Assembly (NCBI GenBank): GCA_041739345.1 | Contig: JBGSNZ010000022.1 | Location: 1 to 64,000 of the forward strand | DNA: 64,000 nucleotides | Reading direction: 5' to 3' | DNA from: DIGJ01 sp041739345 | Lineage (GTDB): Bacteria > Bacillota > Clostridia > Lachnospirales > Lachnospiraceae | Shown: positions 1-7,891 of the stretch, piece after piece | Numbering within the stretch: position 1 is the stretch's first letter | Layout: the number at the start of each line of letters is the position of its first letter | Translations under genes and position numbers: made by a program | The notes under the pieces: model-generated | Databases searched by the model: none | Told to the model about the DNA's origin: nothing | What the model saw: only the letters and a program-made list of their open reading frames with translations

Positions 1-114
1 ATCAAGGAAAGCAATGAAAAAAGCGTTTGGTTATTAATAGAAAAATCGCTAGAGATGGTTTATTTGGCGAACCTAAAAATAAATAGAAGATATCATTTTG
101 AAAAACAAAAATAA
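1..114 (+). CDS. C-terminal end of an unidentified upstream gene (partial)
   Basis: The first frame is open from the window edge for 37 codons and stops with TAA at 112-114. The tail reads like a charged helix ending in basic residues. No family can be recognised from so short a piece. It could be a chance open frame, but it is followed by a spacer holding a promoter, which fits the end of a gene. Confidence 0.3.
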   Translation: MKESNEKSVWLLIEKSLEMVYLANLKINRRYHFEKQK

Positions 115-168
115 ATTGCCAACGTTTAGTTGACACAAACTAATTTATTAAATAAATTGCAAATATTA

Positions 169-215
169 TTGACATATGCTTATAATTTGATATTATAAAA
201 GTATAAAGCATATGC
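169..215 (+). promoter_or_regulatory. Promoter with two CATATG palindromes, upstream of the molybdenum hydroxylase
   Basis: A -35 TTGACA lies at 169-174 and a -10 TATTAT/ATTATA at 191-197, giving 16-17 bp spacing and a start near 204. The -35 is part of the near-palindrome TTGACATATGCTTA (169-182). A second palindrome, GCATATGC, lies at 208-215, just after the predicted start point. The same pair recurs at 4581, 5230 and 10051. The shape TTRRCA-TA-TGYYAA resembles PrfA-type sites of the Crp/Fnr family. Position over the -35 and +1 suggests repression, which is an inference. Confidence 0.7.
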
Positions 216-226
216 TCATAAAATAA

Positions 227-269
227 TAAGTTTGTTTTCCTTTTCTTCAACAAAGGAAGCAAACTTTTT
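227..269 (+). terminator. Intrinsic terminator in the leader before the molybdenum hydroxylase
   Basis: AAGTTTG-TTTTCC pairs with GGAAG-CAAACTT (about 228-264) and is followed by a run of seven T ending at 270. It sits between the CATATG promoter and the start codon at 329. It could end transcripts of the upstream gene, make a short RNA of about 65 nt, or act as an attenuator. Confidence 0.7.
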
Positions 270-270
270 T

Positions 271-279
271 TGCTATAAT
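271..279 (+). promoter_or_regulatory. Extended -10 promoter after the leader terminator
   Basis: TGCTATAAT (271-279) is a perfect extended -10 with no good -35. A transcript from about 286 would carry the AAAGGAGA ribosome site (313-320) and the ATG at 329. It offers a way to express the hydroxylase without reading through the terminator just upstream. Confidence 0.5.
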
Positions 280-328
280 GCACTAAAACTCTGATGTTCA
301 GAAAAGTTTAGAAAAGGAGAAGTTTTAT

Positions 329-2890
329 ATGCTTAAGTTAAAAGTAAATGGTAATGAAATAACGGTTCCGGAAGATAAAAAATTGATGCGGTTATTGAGA
401 GATGATATAAAAATTAAATCGGTTAAAGATGGATGCAGTGAAGGAGCATGTGGAACCTGTACTATTTTAGTAGATGGAAAACCAGTAAAATCCTGTGTAC
501 AGATGGCTTCCAAATTTGAAGGCAAAGAAATTTTGACAGTAGAAGGTTTAACAAAAAGAGAAAAAGAAGTTTTTGTATATGCATTTGGTGAAGCAGGAGC
601 TGTACAGTGTGGTTTTTGCATCCCGGGAATGGTATTAGCTGGAAAATCCTTGTTGGATGTGAATAACAATCCAACCAGACCGGAAGTGGCGTATGCGATT
701 CGTAACAATGTCTGTCGATGCACTGGTTATAAAAAAATTATCGATGCAATCCAACTTGCTGGAAAAATATTTCGTGAAAATAGTCCAATTCTGGAAAAAG
801 ATACAAAAGTTAAAGTAGGAATACATGTACATCGTATTGACGTAGAGGAAAAAGTGCTTGGAACAGGCGAGTACGTGGATGATATTGAAATTGAAGGAAT
901 GATTTATGGAAGTGCGGTACGTTCAAAATATCCAAGAGCTATTGTAAAAGCAATTCATATAGAAAAAGCAAAGGCACTTAAGGGAGTAGTTACTGTTTTA
1001 ACAGCAGAAGACATCCCAGGAAAAAATAAGGTGGGACATTTAAAACAAGACTGGGATACTATGATTCCGGTTGGTGAAACGACTCATTTTATTGGAGATT
1101 GTATTTGCCTGGTTGCAGCAGAAACTCCGGATATTTTAGAAGAAGCGAAGAAACTGATTGAAGTAGAATATGAAGAGTTAGAGCCGATTACAGATCCGAT
1201 GTATGCTTTAACGAAAGAGGCACCTTATGTTCATCGGGATGGTAATGTGATGGCTCATGAACATTTAAGAAAAGGAAATCCAGAAGAAATTATCGAAAAA
1301 TCGAAGTATAAAGTGACAAAAATATATGACACTCCATGGACAGAACATGCATTCCTGGAACCGGAAACAGCGGTTTCCATGCCTTTTGATGATGGTGTAT
1401 ACATATATTCATCTGATCAAGGAACCTATGATACAAGACATGAAACCTCCATTTTGCTCGGACTTCCTCCAGAAAAAGTGATTGTAGAAAACAAATTAGT
1501 TGGTGGTGGATTTGGAGGTAAAGAGGATGTTACGGTACAGCATCTAGCAGCGTTAATTGCATTTATTACAAAACGGGTTGTAAAGGTTAAACTTACACGT
1601 GCGGAAAGCATTATGGTGCATCCGAAAAGACATCCTATGCATATGGAATTTACGACTGCCTGTGATGAAAACGGATATCTTACAGCGATGAAAGCTGTCA
1701 TTATAGCGGATACAGGAGCATACGCATCCTTGGGAGGCCCAGTACTACAAAGAGCATGTACCCATGCTGCAGGCCCTTATAATTATCACGATATTGATAT
1801 AGACGGAAAAGCAGTTTACACAAATAATCCACCGGCAGGAGCATTTCGAGGCTTTGGTGTTACACAGACATGTTTTGCGACAGAATGCAATTTGAACCGG
1901 TTGGCAGAAATGGTTGGAATTTCACCATGGGAAATTCGTTACCGTAATGCAATTCGTCCGGGGCAAGTATTGCCAAACGCACAGATTGCAGGAAAAGAAA
2001 CTGGACTGGTAGAGACATTAGAAGCAGTAAAAGAGGTATATGAATCGGCAAAGTATGCAGGGATTGCCTGTGCTTTGAAAAATAGCGGTGTAGGTGTTGG
2101 CCTGCCAGATACAGGGCGCGTAAAACTGATTATAAAAGATGGGGAAATTCATATTCATGCGGGGGCATCCTGTATTGGTCAGGGACTTGGAACGGTATTA
2201 ATACAGGTTGTATGTGAAACTCTTGCCGTAAGTACAGACAAGGTAATTTATGAAGCTGCGGATACTTTAGTAGCACCAGACTCTGGTACAACTTCTGGCT
2301 CCAGACAGACATTAATTACTGGAGAAGCAGCAAAAAGGGCTTGTGAAAAATTAAAAATAGAATTGCAGGAACGAGCGTTGGAAGAGATACCGAATGGAAC
2401 CGAATTCTACGGTGAGTATCTGGCAAAAACGGATAAAATGGGAGCGGATTTGGAAAATCCGGTGTCTCATGTTGCGTATGGTTATGCAACGCAGGTTTGT
2501 ATATTGAATGAAAATGGAATGGTTGATAAAGTTGTTGCGGCTCATGATGTAGGTAAGGCAATTAATCCAAAAGCGGTAGAAGGTCAGATAGAAGGCGGAG
2601 TAGTTATGTCATTAGGATATGCATTAACAGAAAACTACCCACTGGAAAATGGAATTCCAAAAGCTAAATATGGAACACTGGGATTATTTCGTGCAGATAA
2701 AGTACCAGAAATTGAAAGTATCATTGTAGAAAAACCAGGTCTTGATGTTGCATATGGAGCAATTGGACTGGGCGAAATTACATCAATACCTACAGCACCT
2801 GCTGTGCAGGGAGCTTATTTTCAGTATGATGGTGTATTTAGAACCAGCCTGCCATTGGAAAATACACCATATGTAAAATCAAAAAAATAA
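329..2890 (+). CDS. Fused [2Fe-2S]/molybdopterin hydroxylase, xanthine dehydrogenase/aldehyde oxidoreductase family
   Basis: This 853-residue protein joins the iron-sulfur and molybdenum parts of a xanthine-dehydrogenase-type hydroxylase. Residues 1-150 hold the plant-type [2Fe-2S] ligands C36, C41, C44 and C56, then the second cluster C94, C97, C129 and C131 (CGFC...CRC). An a/b-hammerhead domain follows from about 165, then the molybdopterin domains with GGGFGGKE and a GLGE motif near the C-terminus that carries the expected catalytic Glu. No FAD domain is present, as in Mop-type enzymes. Length and fusion match the family described as selenium-dependent molybdenum hydroxylases (TIGR03311-like); the substrate is unknown, with purines or aldehydes possible. 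ATG at 329 follows AAAGGAGA. A scaffold protein gene follows 21 bp downstream. Confidence 0.88.
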   Translation: MLKLKVNGNEITVPEDKKLMRLLRDDIKIKSVKDGCSEGACGTCTILVDGKPVKSCVQMASKFEGKEILTVEGLTKREKEVFVYAFGEAGAVQCGFCIPGMVLAGKSLLDVNNNPTRPEVAYAIRNNVCRCTGYKKIIDAIQLAGKIFRENSPILEKDTKVKVGIHVHRIDVEEKVLGTGEYVDDIEIEGMIYGSAVRSKYPRAIVKAIHIEKAKALKGVVTVLTAEDIPGKNKVGHLKQDWDTMIPVGETTHFIGDCICLVAAETPDILEEAKKLIEVEYEELEPITDPMYALTKEAPYVHRDGNVMAHEHLRKGNPEEIIEKSKYKVTKIYDTPWTEHAFLEPETAVSMPFDDGVYIYSSDQGTYDTRHETSILLGLPPEKVIVENKLVGGGFGGKEDVTVQHLAALIAFITKRVVKVKLTRAESIMVHPKRHPMHMEFTTACDENGYLTAMKAVIIADTGAYASLGGPVLQRACTHAAGPYNYHDIDIDGKAVYTNNPPAGAFRGFGVTQTCFATECNLNRLAEMVGISPWEIRYRNAIRPGQVLPNAQIAGKETGLVETLEAVKEVYESAKYAGIACALKNSGVGVGLPDTGRVKLIIKDGEIHIHAGASCIGQGLGTVLIQVVCETLAVSTDKVIYEAADTLVAPDSGTTSGSRQTLITGEAAKRACEKLKIELQERALEEIPNGTEFYGEYLAKTDKMGADLENPVSHVAYGYATQVCILNENGMVDKVVAAHDVGKAINPKAVEGQIEGGVVMSLGYALTENYPLENGIPKAKYGTLGLFRADKVPEIESIIVEKPGLDVAYGAIGLGEITSIPTAPAVQGAYFQYDGVFRTSLPLENTPYVKSKK

Positions 2891-2911
2891 GAAAAATAGG
2901 AGAAATAAAAC

Positions 2912-3295
2912 GTGCATTGTAATTATTCGGAATTTTCAGATATTGTAATAGAACATTTTATGTCACCAAGAAATGCAGGTGCAATACCGGATGCAGATGG
3001 AGAAGGAAGATATGGGGACTATGCCTGTGGAGATTCCCTAACCTTATATATCAAGGTGGAGGATAATCGAATTAAAGAGATAAAGTTTCTGGCATTTGGC
3101 TGTGTAGCTGCAATTGCAAGTAGTAGTATGACAACAGAACTGGCAATGGGAAAAACGATAGAGGAAGCAAGTAAAATTACAGAAGATGATATTGCCTGTG
3201 CTTTGGGTGGATTACCCGAAAATAAGATTCACTGTTCTTTGCTTGGAGCAGGAGCGCTGAAAAATGCAATACAGGACTACATGGACAAAAAATAA
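2912..3295 (+). CDS. IscU/NifU-N type iron-sulfur cluster scaffold
   Basis: This 127-residue protein has the NifU N-terminal fold and all usual metal ligands: C39, D41 (ACGD), C64 (FGC) and C108 (HCS). The family assembles [2Fe-2S] or [4Fe-4S] clusters and hands them to client proteins. It starts with GTG at 2912 after AGGAGAAA and lies directly after the hydroxylase, probably in the same operon. It may supply that enzyme's two clusters, which is an inference. No cysteine desulfurase lies next to it, so sulfur must come from elsewhere. Confidence 0.88.
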   Translation: MHCNYSEFSDIVIEHFMSPRNAGAIPDADGEGRYGDYACGDSLTLYIKVEDNRIKEIKFLAFGCVAAIASSSMTTELAMGKTIEEASKITEDDIACALGGLPENKIHCSLLGAGALKNAIQDYMDKK

Positions 3296-3451
3296 ATGGT
3301 AAAAAGACAGATGGTAAATCTTTTGCTTAAGAGAAGATAGATGATATGAGTGACTTCATCACTGATAAGATAAAGAAAATGACTATAATTAAATTATAAA
3401 AGCAAATTAACAGTGCCTTAAATATTGAAACTGTGAAAAGGAGAATAGAAT

Positions 3452-3763
3452 ATGAGCGTATTAAAAATAACAAAGGATAATTTTGAGCAAGAGGTTATGA
3501 ATTCAGATACCCCTGTATTATTAGACTTTTGGGCAACATGGTGTGGACCTTGTAAGATGGTAAGTCCTACAGTTGAGCAAGTAGCAGAAGAAACAGTAAA
3601 TACAGCAAAAGTTGGTAAGGTCAATGTAGATGAGGAACCGGAGCTAGCACAGACTTTTAAGGTTATGAGTATCCCAACCCTTGTGGTGATGAAAAATGGA
3701 AAAATCGTTCAAAGTGTGGTAGGTGTTAAGTCAAAGCAAGCTATTTTAGATATGATCCAATAA
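3452..3763 (+). CDS. trxA: Thioredoxin
   Basis: This 103-residue protein has the classical active site WCGPCK (C31, C34) and the cis-proline region SIPT. The size is that of a single-domain thioredoxin. It reduces disulfides in the cytoplasm. It starts at ATG 3452 after AAAAGGAG. It is separated by 156 bp from the scaffold gene, so it may have its own promoter. It converges with the Crp/Fnr gene. Confidence 0.92.
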   Translation: MSVLKITKDNFEQEVMNSDTPVLLDFWATWCGPCKMVSPTVEQVAEETVNTAKVGKVNVDEEPELAQTFKVMSIPTLVVMKNGKIVQSVVGVKSKQAILDMIQ

Positions 3764-3770
3764 ACTAGTC

Positions 3771-3814
3771 AAAGGACAGAGACGGGTAGCGGTTCACCTG
3801 AATCTATCCTTTTA
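3771..3814. terminator. Weak hairpin between convergent thioredoxin and Crp/Fnr genes
   Basis: AAAGGACAGA (3771-3780) pairs with TCTATCCTTT (3803-3812) with one mismatch, followed by a short T/A stretch. The loop is long. It is the only candidate terminator in this 67-bp gap. Confidence 0.4.
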
Positions 3815-3830
3815 AATATTTACCACTATG

Positions 3831-4505
3831 TTATATGAGTTCTCTTAATTTTTCTTTATCAATAATGTGAATGGAACCTCTTGACTGCTCAAGAATACCT
3901 TCTGACTGAAATACTTTCAGCATTCGTGAAACGACCTCCCTTGCACTTCCAATGTATTTTGCAATTTGTTCCTGCGTAATATTTAGTTTAGTTGAATTTG
4001 TTTTTGTTATTTCGTCGAATAGAAAGATAGCAAGTCTTTTATCAAAGCTCATAAATAGGATTTGTTCCATTGCCCACATAACATCAGAAAATCGTTCTAT
4101 AGTATTTTTATATGCAAAGTTTTCAACGTATACATTTTGACTGCTCAGTCTACTAAACGCACCAATGTTTATCAGATAAGCATCTGTGTCACTTTCGGCA
4201 TCAATATGCACATCAAAGGTAATACTGTTTAAAATGCAGGAAGCAGAAAGGACACAAACATCACCGATTGAAAGCCGATATAAGGTTACTTCACGTCCGT
4301 CTTCTGATAAGATATAGACACGTAATCCACCACTTTTTATCAGTAGGACACCGAGACATTCACTGTCAGTACTATGAAGATTAAAGTCCTTGTTATATGA
4401 AACATTTGCAATATTGCTTTCAAGTAAATTTATTTCCGATTTACTCAATTTATCCCAAAAATCGAGTCGGGAGCTGATATATATTAATTCATCTTTATTA
4501 AGCAT
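3831..4505 (-). CDS. Crp/Fnr-family transcriptional regulator
   Basis: This 224-residue regulator has a cyclic-nucleotide-type beta-roll (about 15-125), a dimer helix and a C-terminal winged helix (about 150-220). The recognition helix reads REVVSR, with the E-x-x-S-R pattern that FNR uses on its half-site. The FNR N-terminal cysteine cluster is absent. A pair of cysteines (CVLSASC) sits in the beta-roll and could sense redox state or bind a ligand. The start at 4505 follows GGAGG; an upstream in-frame ATG at 4628 lacks a ribosome site and would run through the promoter. It lies divergent from the C_GCAxxG gene and amid four CATATG promoters, so it probably controls this island. Confidence 0.88.
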   Translation of the reverse strand: MLNKDELIYISSRLDFWDKLSKSEINLLESNIANVSYNKDFNLHSTDSECLGVLLIKSGGLRVYILSEDGREVTLYRLSIGDVCVLSASCILNSITFDVHIDAESDTDAYLINIGAFSRLSSQNVYVENFAYKNTIERFSDVMWAMEQILFMSFDKRLAIFLFDEITKTNSTKLNITQEQIAKYIGSAREVVSRMLKVFQSEGILEQSRGSIHIIDKEKLRELI

Positions 4506-4529
4506 AAAAAATCCTCCAATCATAATTTT

Positions 4530-4558
4530 ATTATAACAAATTTTATAGTAAATAACAA
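4530..4558 (-). promoter_or_regulatory. Promoter of the Crp/Fnr regulator gene
   Basis: On the minus strand, TTGTTA (4558-4553) and TATAAT (4535-4530) are 17 bp apart, with a start near 4523 and the start codon at 4505. The nearest CATATG site (4585-4590) is about 27 bp upstream of this -35, so the regulator may also act on its own promoter. Confidence 0.6.
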
Positions 4559-4580
4559 AATATATAAAGTCATAAAGTAT

Positions 4581-4625
4581 TTGACATATGAAATAATTCT
4601 GATACAATATTTTAAGAGCATATGC
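4581..4625 (+). promoter_or_regulatory. CATATG-type promoter of the C_GCAxxG gene
   Basis: TTGACA (4581-4586) and TACAAT (4603-4608) are 16 bp apart. The -35 overlaps the palindrome core CATATG (4585-4590). A second palindrome, GCATATGC, lies at 4618-4625, ten bases after the -10. The layout matches the promoters at 169, 5230 and 10051. Confidence 0.72.
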
Positions 4626-4680
4626 CAATAATCAATCAAATATATTTTAAAAAGAAGAAAGTTATGAGGATATAGTGGAA

Positions 4681-5280
4681 GTGGATGCGGAATTACAAAT
4701 AGCAGAAAAAACACATTCAGAGCTTGCAATGGCATATTTTAAAGAAGGTTATAATTGTTCACAATCCGTGTTTATAGCATTTTGTGATGAATATGGTATG
4801 GACTTTGAAATGGCTTTGAAGATTAGTTCCTCTTTTGGAGCAGGAATGGGAAGACTAAGAGAGGTATGCGGAGCAGTAACTGGTATGTTTATGGTCGCTG
4901 GTATGATATATGGATATACAGATTCGAAAGATCATATCTCAAAAACTGAGCATTACAAAAGGATTCAATATCTTGCGAAAGAATTTGAGGAAAAGAATCA
5001 TTCTATTATATGCAGAGAATTGTTGGGATTAGACACCGGTAAGGATAGTCCAGTACCTGAACTTCGAACAGCAGAGTACTATAAAAAGAGACCATGCGTA
5101 GAACTTGTTGGTATGGCAGCTGAAATTATGGAAAAGTACATAGAAGAACATAGACGAAATACTTCAGAGTATGAAAAGGATTGTTGTAATAAATACAGCA
5201 ATCCTTTTTTGAATATTTATAATTGGTATTTGACAAAAAAGCATATGAATAGTATTATAGTAATTAGCATATGCTCATAA
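4681..5280 (+). CDS. C_GCAxxG_C_C family redox protein
   Basis: The protein (about 199 residues from GTG 4681; GTG 4675 is also possible) shows the family pattern: YNCSQSV, then FGAGMGR...VCGAVTG, then single cysteines in IICRELLG and RPCVELVG. Such proteins are thought to bind an iron-sulfur cluster, and their function is not settled. GTG 4681 is favoured because GAGGA (4666-4670) is then 10 bp away, against 4 bp for 4675. Family members usually end near residue 155-160; here about 40 extra residues run through a strong terminator (5174-5210) and into the next promoter. This suggests that the original stop codon was lost. Confidence 0.75.
   Translation: MDAELQIAEKTHSELAMAYFKEGYNCSQSVFIAFCDEYGMDFEMALKISSSFGAGMGRLREVCGAVTGMFMVAGMIYGYTDSKDHISKTEHYKRIQYLAKEFEEKNHSIICRELLGLDTGKDSPVPELRTAEYYKKRPCVELVGMAAEIMEKYIEEHRRNTSEYEKDCCNKYSNPFLNIYNWYLTKKHMNSIIVISICS
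5174..5210 (+). terminator. Intrinsic terminator inside the 3' end of the C_GCAxxG frame
   Basis: AAAAGGATTG (5174-5183) pairs perfectly with CAATCCTTTT (5199-5208), followed by T to 5210. It lies 70 bp before the stop codon of the overlapping reading frame. Confidence 0.75.
5230..5274 (+). promoter_or_regulatory. CATATG-type promoter of the NifX/MinD operon
   Basis: TTGACA (5230-5235) and TATTAT (5253-5258) are 17 bp apart. GCATATG lies in the spacer (5241-5247), and GCATATGC followed by TCATAA lies at 5267-5274, nine bases after the -10. Here the first palindrome is in the spacer rather than over the -35, but the downstream one keeps its place. Confidence 0.72.
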
Positions 5281-5307
5281 AAAGAAAATGTGAAAGAGAG
5301 GTACAAT

Positions 5308-5670
5308 ATGAAAATTGCAATATCAGCAGAAGGTCAGAATAAAGAAAGTCTACTAGATAGAAGATTTGGTAGATGCGACTATTTTTTGATTTATGACACA
5401 GAAACAGGAGATTTTAAAACGATCGGAAACAACGGTGTATCATCAGGAGGAGGCGCAGGAATTGCAGCAGCAAGTCAGGTGATAGAAGAGAATGTATCAG
5501 TAATTATTACCGGAAATCTTGGACCTAATGCATTTGAACTGGTCGAAAAAGCAGGAATCGAAGCTTATAGTTGTGAAGTACTGCCAGTATTCGAAGTAGT
5601 TGATATGTTTCAAAAAAAGGGGCTTCCTAAGATTAATGTTGCAGGGAATGCACATCATGGAATGAAATAG
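5308..5670 (+). CDS. NifX/NifB-type dinitrogenase iron-molybdenum cofactor family protein (orange-protein-like)
   Basis: This 120-residue protein belongs to the MTH1175/NifX fold: KIAISAEG at the start, RRFGRCDYF, then GGGAGIAAA and ITGNLGPNAF. The family binds metal-sulfur clusters; orange protein (ORP) of Desulfovibrio carries a molybdenum-copper cluster. It ends in a His-rich HHGMK. ATG 5308 after GAGAGG is preferred to the upstream GTG at 5290. It is the first gene of an operon and precedes two MinD ATPases. Confidence 0.85.
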   Translation: MKIAISAEGQNKESLLDRRFGRCDYFLIYDTETGDFKTIGNNGVSSGGGAGIAAASQVIEENVSVIITGNLGPNAFELVEKAGIEAYSCEVLPVFEVVDMFQKKGLPKINVAGNAHHGMK

Positions 5671-5725
5671 GTAAAATAAGGATCTTGATATGTACGTGTG
5701 CCATGGCACACAGATGGGAGTTGGC

Positions 5726-6553
5726 ATGAATATAGCAATACTTAGTGGAAAAGGAGGAACCGGAAAAACGACGGTATCGACTAATCTTGCATTAACGTTG
5801 GGTATTAGTTATGTAGATTGTGATGTAGAAGAGCCGAATGGGTTTATTTTTTTGAATCCTTCTATCCAAAAAAGAGAAGATGTTTTTGTAGAATATCCTG
5901 TCATTGATCAGGAAAAGTGTGAATTGTGTGGAGCATGTGCAAAAGCATGTCAGTTTAACGCACTTGCAAAAGCAGGAAAAGAGATTGTTGTTTTCGAAAA
6001 GTTATGCCATGACTGTGGTGCATGTAGGTTGGTGTGTAAGCCAAAGGCCCTATCTTATGAGAAACGAACGATTGGCAAGGTGGAAAAAGGGACTACGAAA
6101 GAGATTCCTTGCTATCGTGGGATTCTTAATGTAGGAGAACCAATGGCAGTTCCGGTAATACGAAAGCTTTTGAAAGAATTGTCAAAGGAAGATCATTTTA
6201 TAGACTGCCCACCAGGCACGTCATGTAATGTAGTAACGGCACTTAAGTATGTGGATGTGGCTATTTTAGTTACAGAACCATCTGAATTTGGATTGCATGA
6301 TTTGAAAATGGCAGTAGAACTTGTAAAGCTTTATAACATTCCATACGGAATCATAATTAACAAAGATGATGGACAGGATAATATGATCCAAAGTTTTTGC
6401 CGAAAGAATGAAGTACCTTTATTTGGAACCTTACCATATAGTATGGAGGCAGCTGCATTGTATTCGAATGGTATTATGTTATGTGAAGACGAATACCATA
6501 AAAAGGTATTTTGGGAAATAGCGCAGAAGATAAAGGAGGCGTTTGCATGGTAA
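5726..6553 (+). CDS. MinD/ParA-type ATPase with inserted 2[4Fe-4S] ferredoxin domain (first)
   Basis: This 275-residue protein has a deviant Walker A GKGGTGKTT at 8-16 and a ferredoxin insert with two clusters, C65-C68-C71-C75 and C94-C97-C100-C104. The C-terminal half has the VTEPSEFG and IINKDDG motifs of MinD-type ATPases. Homologues (Orp3/Orp4 of Desulfovibrio vulgaris) form a complex with orange protein. ATG 5726 after GATGGGAG is preferred to the earlier ATG at 5690, since the family starts with MNIAI. It overlaps the next gene by 7 bp in ATGGTAA, so translation is probably coupled. Confidence 0.9.
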   Translation: MNIAILSGKGGTGKTTVSTNLALTLGISYVDCDVEEPNGFIFLNPSIQKREDVFVEYPVIDQEKCELCGACAKACQFNALAKAGKEIVVFEKLCHDCGACRLVCKPKALSYEKRTIGKVEKGTTKEIPCYRGILNVGEPMAVPVIRKLLKELSKEDHFIDCPPGTSCNVVTALKYVDVAILVTEPSEFGLHDLKMAVELVKLYNIPYGIIINKDDGQDNMIQSFCRKNEVPLFGTLPYSMEAAALYSNGIMLCEDEYHKKVFWEIAQKIKEAFAW

Positions 6554-7398
6554 TATCAGTGTTAAGCGGAAAAGGCGGAACGGGAAAAACAACCGTTGTA
6601 GCTGCTTTGTCTGAACTGGCTAAAAATGTGATAAAAGTAGATTGTGATGTGGATGCACCAAACCTGTATCTGTTTTATAAAGGAATGGATGTTGAAAAGA
6701 AAACCTTTTATGGTGGTAAATGCGCAAAGATAAACAAAAGCCTTTGCACAGAATGTAAAATCTGCGAAGAAGTATGTAAGTTTGGGGCAATAAAAAATGC
6801 AACAATTGACCGATTTAGTTGCGAAGGATGTGGTGCCTGTACCTTGGTATGCCCGCAGAATGCGATTAAGTTAGTAGACGAAAAGACGGCAGATACATTT
6901 ATAACCAAAACAGATAAAGGTATCATATCCAGGGCTACAATGGGAATAGGAAGTGATGGATCAGGAAAACTGGTTACGGAACTTAGAAAGAATATAAAAC
7001 GCTTTCTGACAAATAATAGCATAGTTTTACTGGATGGTTCACCTGGAATTGGATGTTCTGTTATTGCATCCATCACAGAAACGGATATTGCACTCATTGT
7101 AACAGAACCAACCAAATCTGGGCTAGATGATCTGAAAAGAATTTTGGAACTTGCAGAACATTTTGAAACACAGGTAATGATTTGTGTGAATAAGTATGAC
7201 ATCAATCCGGATATGACATCTCAGATTGAGAACTTTGCAAGAGAAAAAAGTCTTTTCGTAGTGGGAAAAATACCTTTTGATAAAAGGGTTATGGAGTCTG
7301 TTAACACATTAAGACCAATTACAGACTTTGAAGATAGCCCTGCAAGAAAAGCAATTGAGGAAATGTGGCATCGCATGAAAAGTCTTATGAAAAAATAA
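6547..7398 (+). CDS. MinD/ParA-type ATPase with inserted 2[4Fe-4S] ferredoxin domain (second)
   Basis: This is a 283-residue paralogue of the gene before it. It has Walker A GKGGTGKTT (8-16) and clusters C67-C70-C73-C77 and C92-C95-C98-C102. VTEPTKSG and VNKYDINP match the ATPase core. Pairs of such ATPases beside NifX-type proteins are a known arrangement in anaerobes. ATG 6547 has AAGGAGG at 6533-6539 inside the preceding gene. The pair may work as a heterodimer that loads or moves metal clusters, which is an inference. Confidence 0.9.
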   Translation: MVISVLSGKGGTGKTTVVAALSELAKNVIKVDCDVDAPNLYLFYKGMDVEKKTFYGGKCAKINKSLCTECKICEEVCKFGAIKNATIDRFSCEGCGACTLVCPQNAIKLVDEKTADTFITKTDKGIISRATMGIGSDGSGKLVTELRKNIKRFLTNNSIVLLDGSPGIGCSVIASITETDIALIVTEPTKSGLDDLKRILELAEHFETQVMICVNKYDINPDMTSQIENFAREKSLFVVGKIPFDKRVMESVNTLRPITDFEDSPARKAIEEMWHRMKSLMKK

Positions 7399-7468
7399 TA
7401 TACAGAGGAAACAGTAAACTGTTTTACTTATATCAATAGAAAATATAAAATAATTGGAGGAATAAAAA

Positions 7469-7825
7469 ATGAAGATAGCGGTAGCGAGTGATGGAAGTTT
7501 TGTAAGTGGACATTTTGGACATTGTGAAGGGTTTACTATGTATAATGTGGATAATGTTGAAGTAAAAGACAAGGTATTTGTACCAAATCCAGGACACAAA
7601 CCAGGATATCTTCCTGTCTTTTTAAAAGAGCAGAAAGCAGAGGTTATTATTGCAGGTGGAATGGGAGAAACAGCACAGGACTTATTTAATGAAAATGGGA
7701 TTGAAGTTGTCGTTGGCGCACAGGGAAATGCAGATGATGCTGTAAAACTTTATATTGCTGGTGGATTAAAGTCTACAGGAAGTATTTGTACTGAACATTC
7801 TCATGAGGGCCATTGTAACGATTAA
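7469..7825 (+). CDS. NifX/NifB-type cofactor family protein (second, orange-protein-like)
   Basis: This 118-residue protein has KIAVASDG, the conserved GHFGHCEGF near residue 14, and IIAGGMG in the middle. It ends in a His/Cys-rich tail (CTEHSHEGHCND) that could bind metal. Fold and place match orange-protein-like members. GGAGG lies just before ATG 7469. A small AAACAGT/ACTGTTT hairpin lies in the 70-bp gap behind the ATPase gene. It probably belongs to the same operon. Confidence 0.86.
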   Translation: MKIAVASDGSFVSGHFGHCEGFTMYNVDNVEVKDKVFVPNPGHKPGYLPVFLKEQKAEVIIAGGMGETAQDLFNENGIEVVVGAQGNADDAVKLYIAGGLKSTGSICTEHSHEGHCND

Positions 7826-7891
7826 GAATGTTAGGTAAGAAATGGTGTCAGGAAAGTGAATTGACGAATTGTAGAAGAGGAAAAGAAATTG

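Noticed and set aside
1..328. Molybdenum cofactor or other riboswitch before the hydroxylase
   Set aside because: The stretch between promoter and terminator is only about 65 nt, and no known aptamer core is visible.
7399..7468. Terminator between the second MinD gene and the second NifX gene
   Set aside because: The AAACAGT/ACTGTTT stem is short and lacks a T run.
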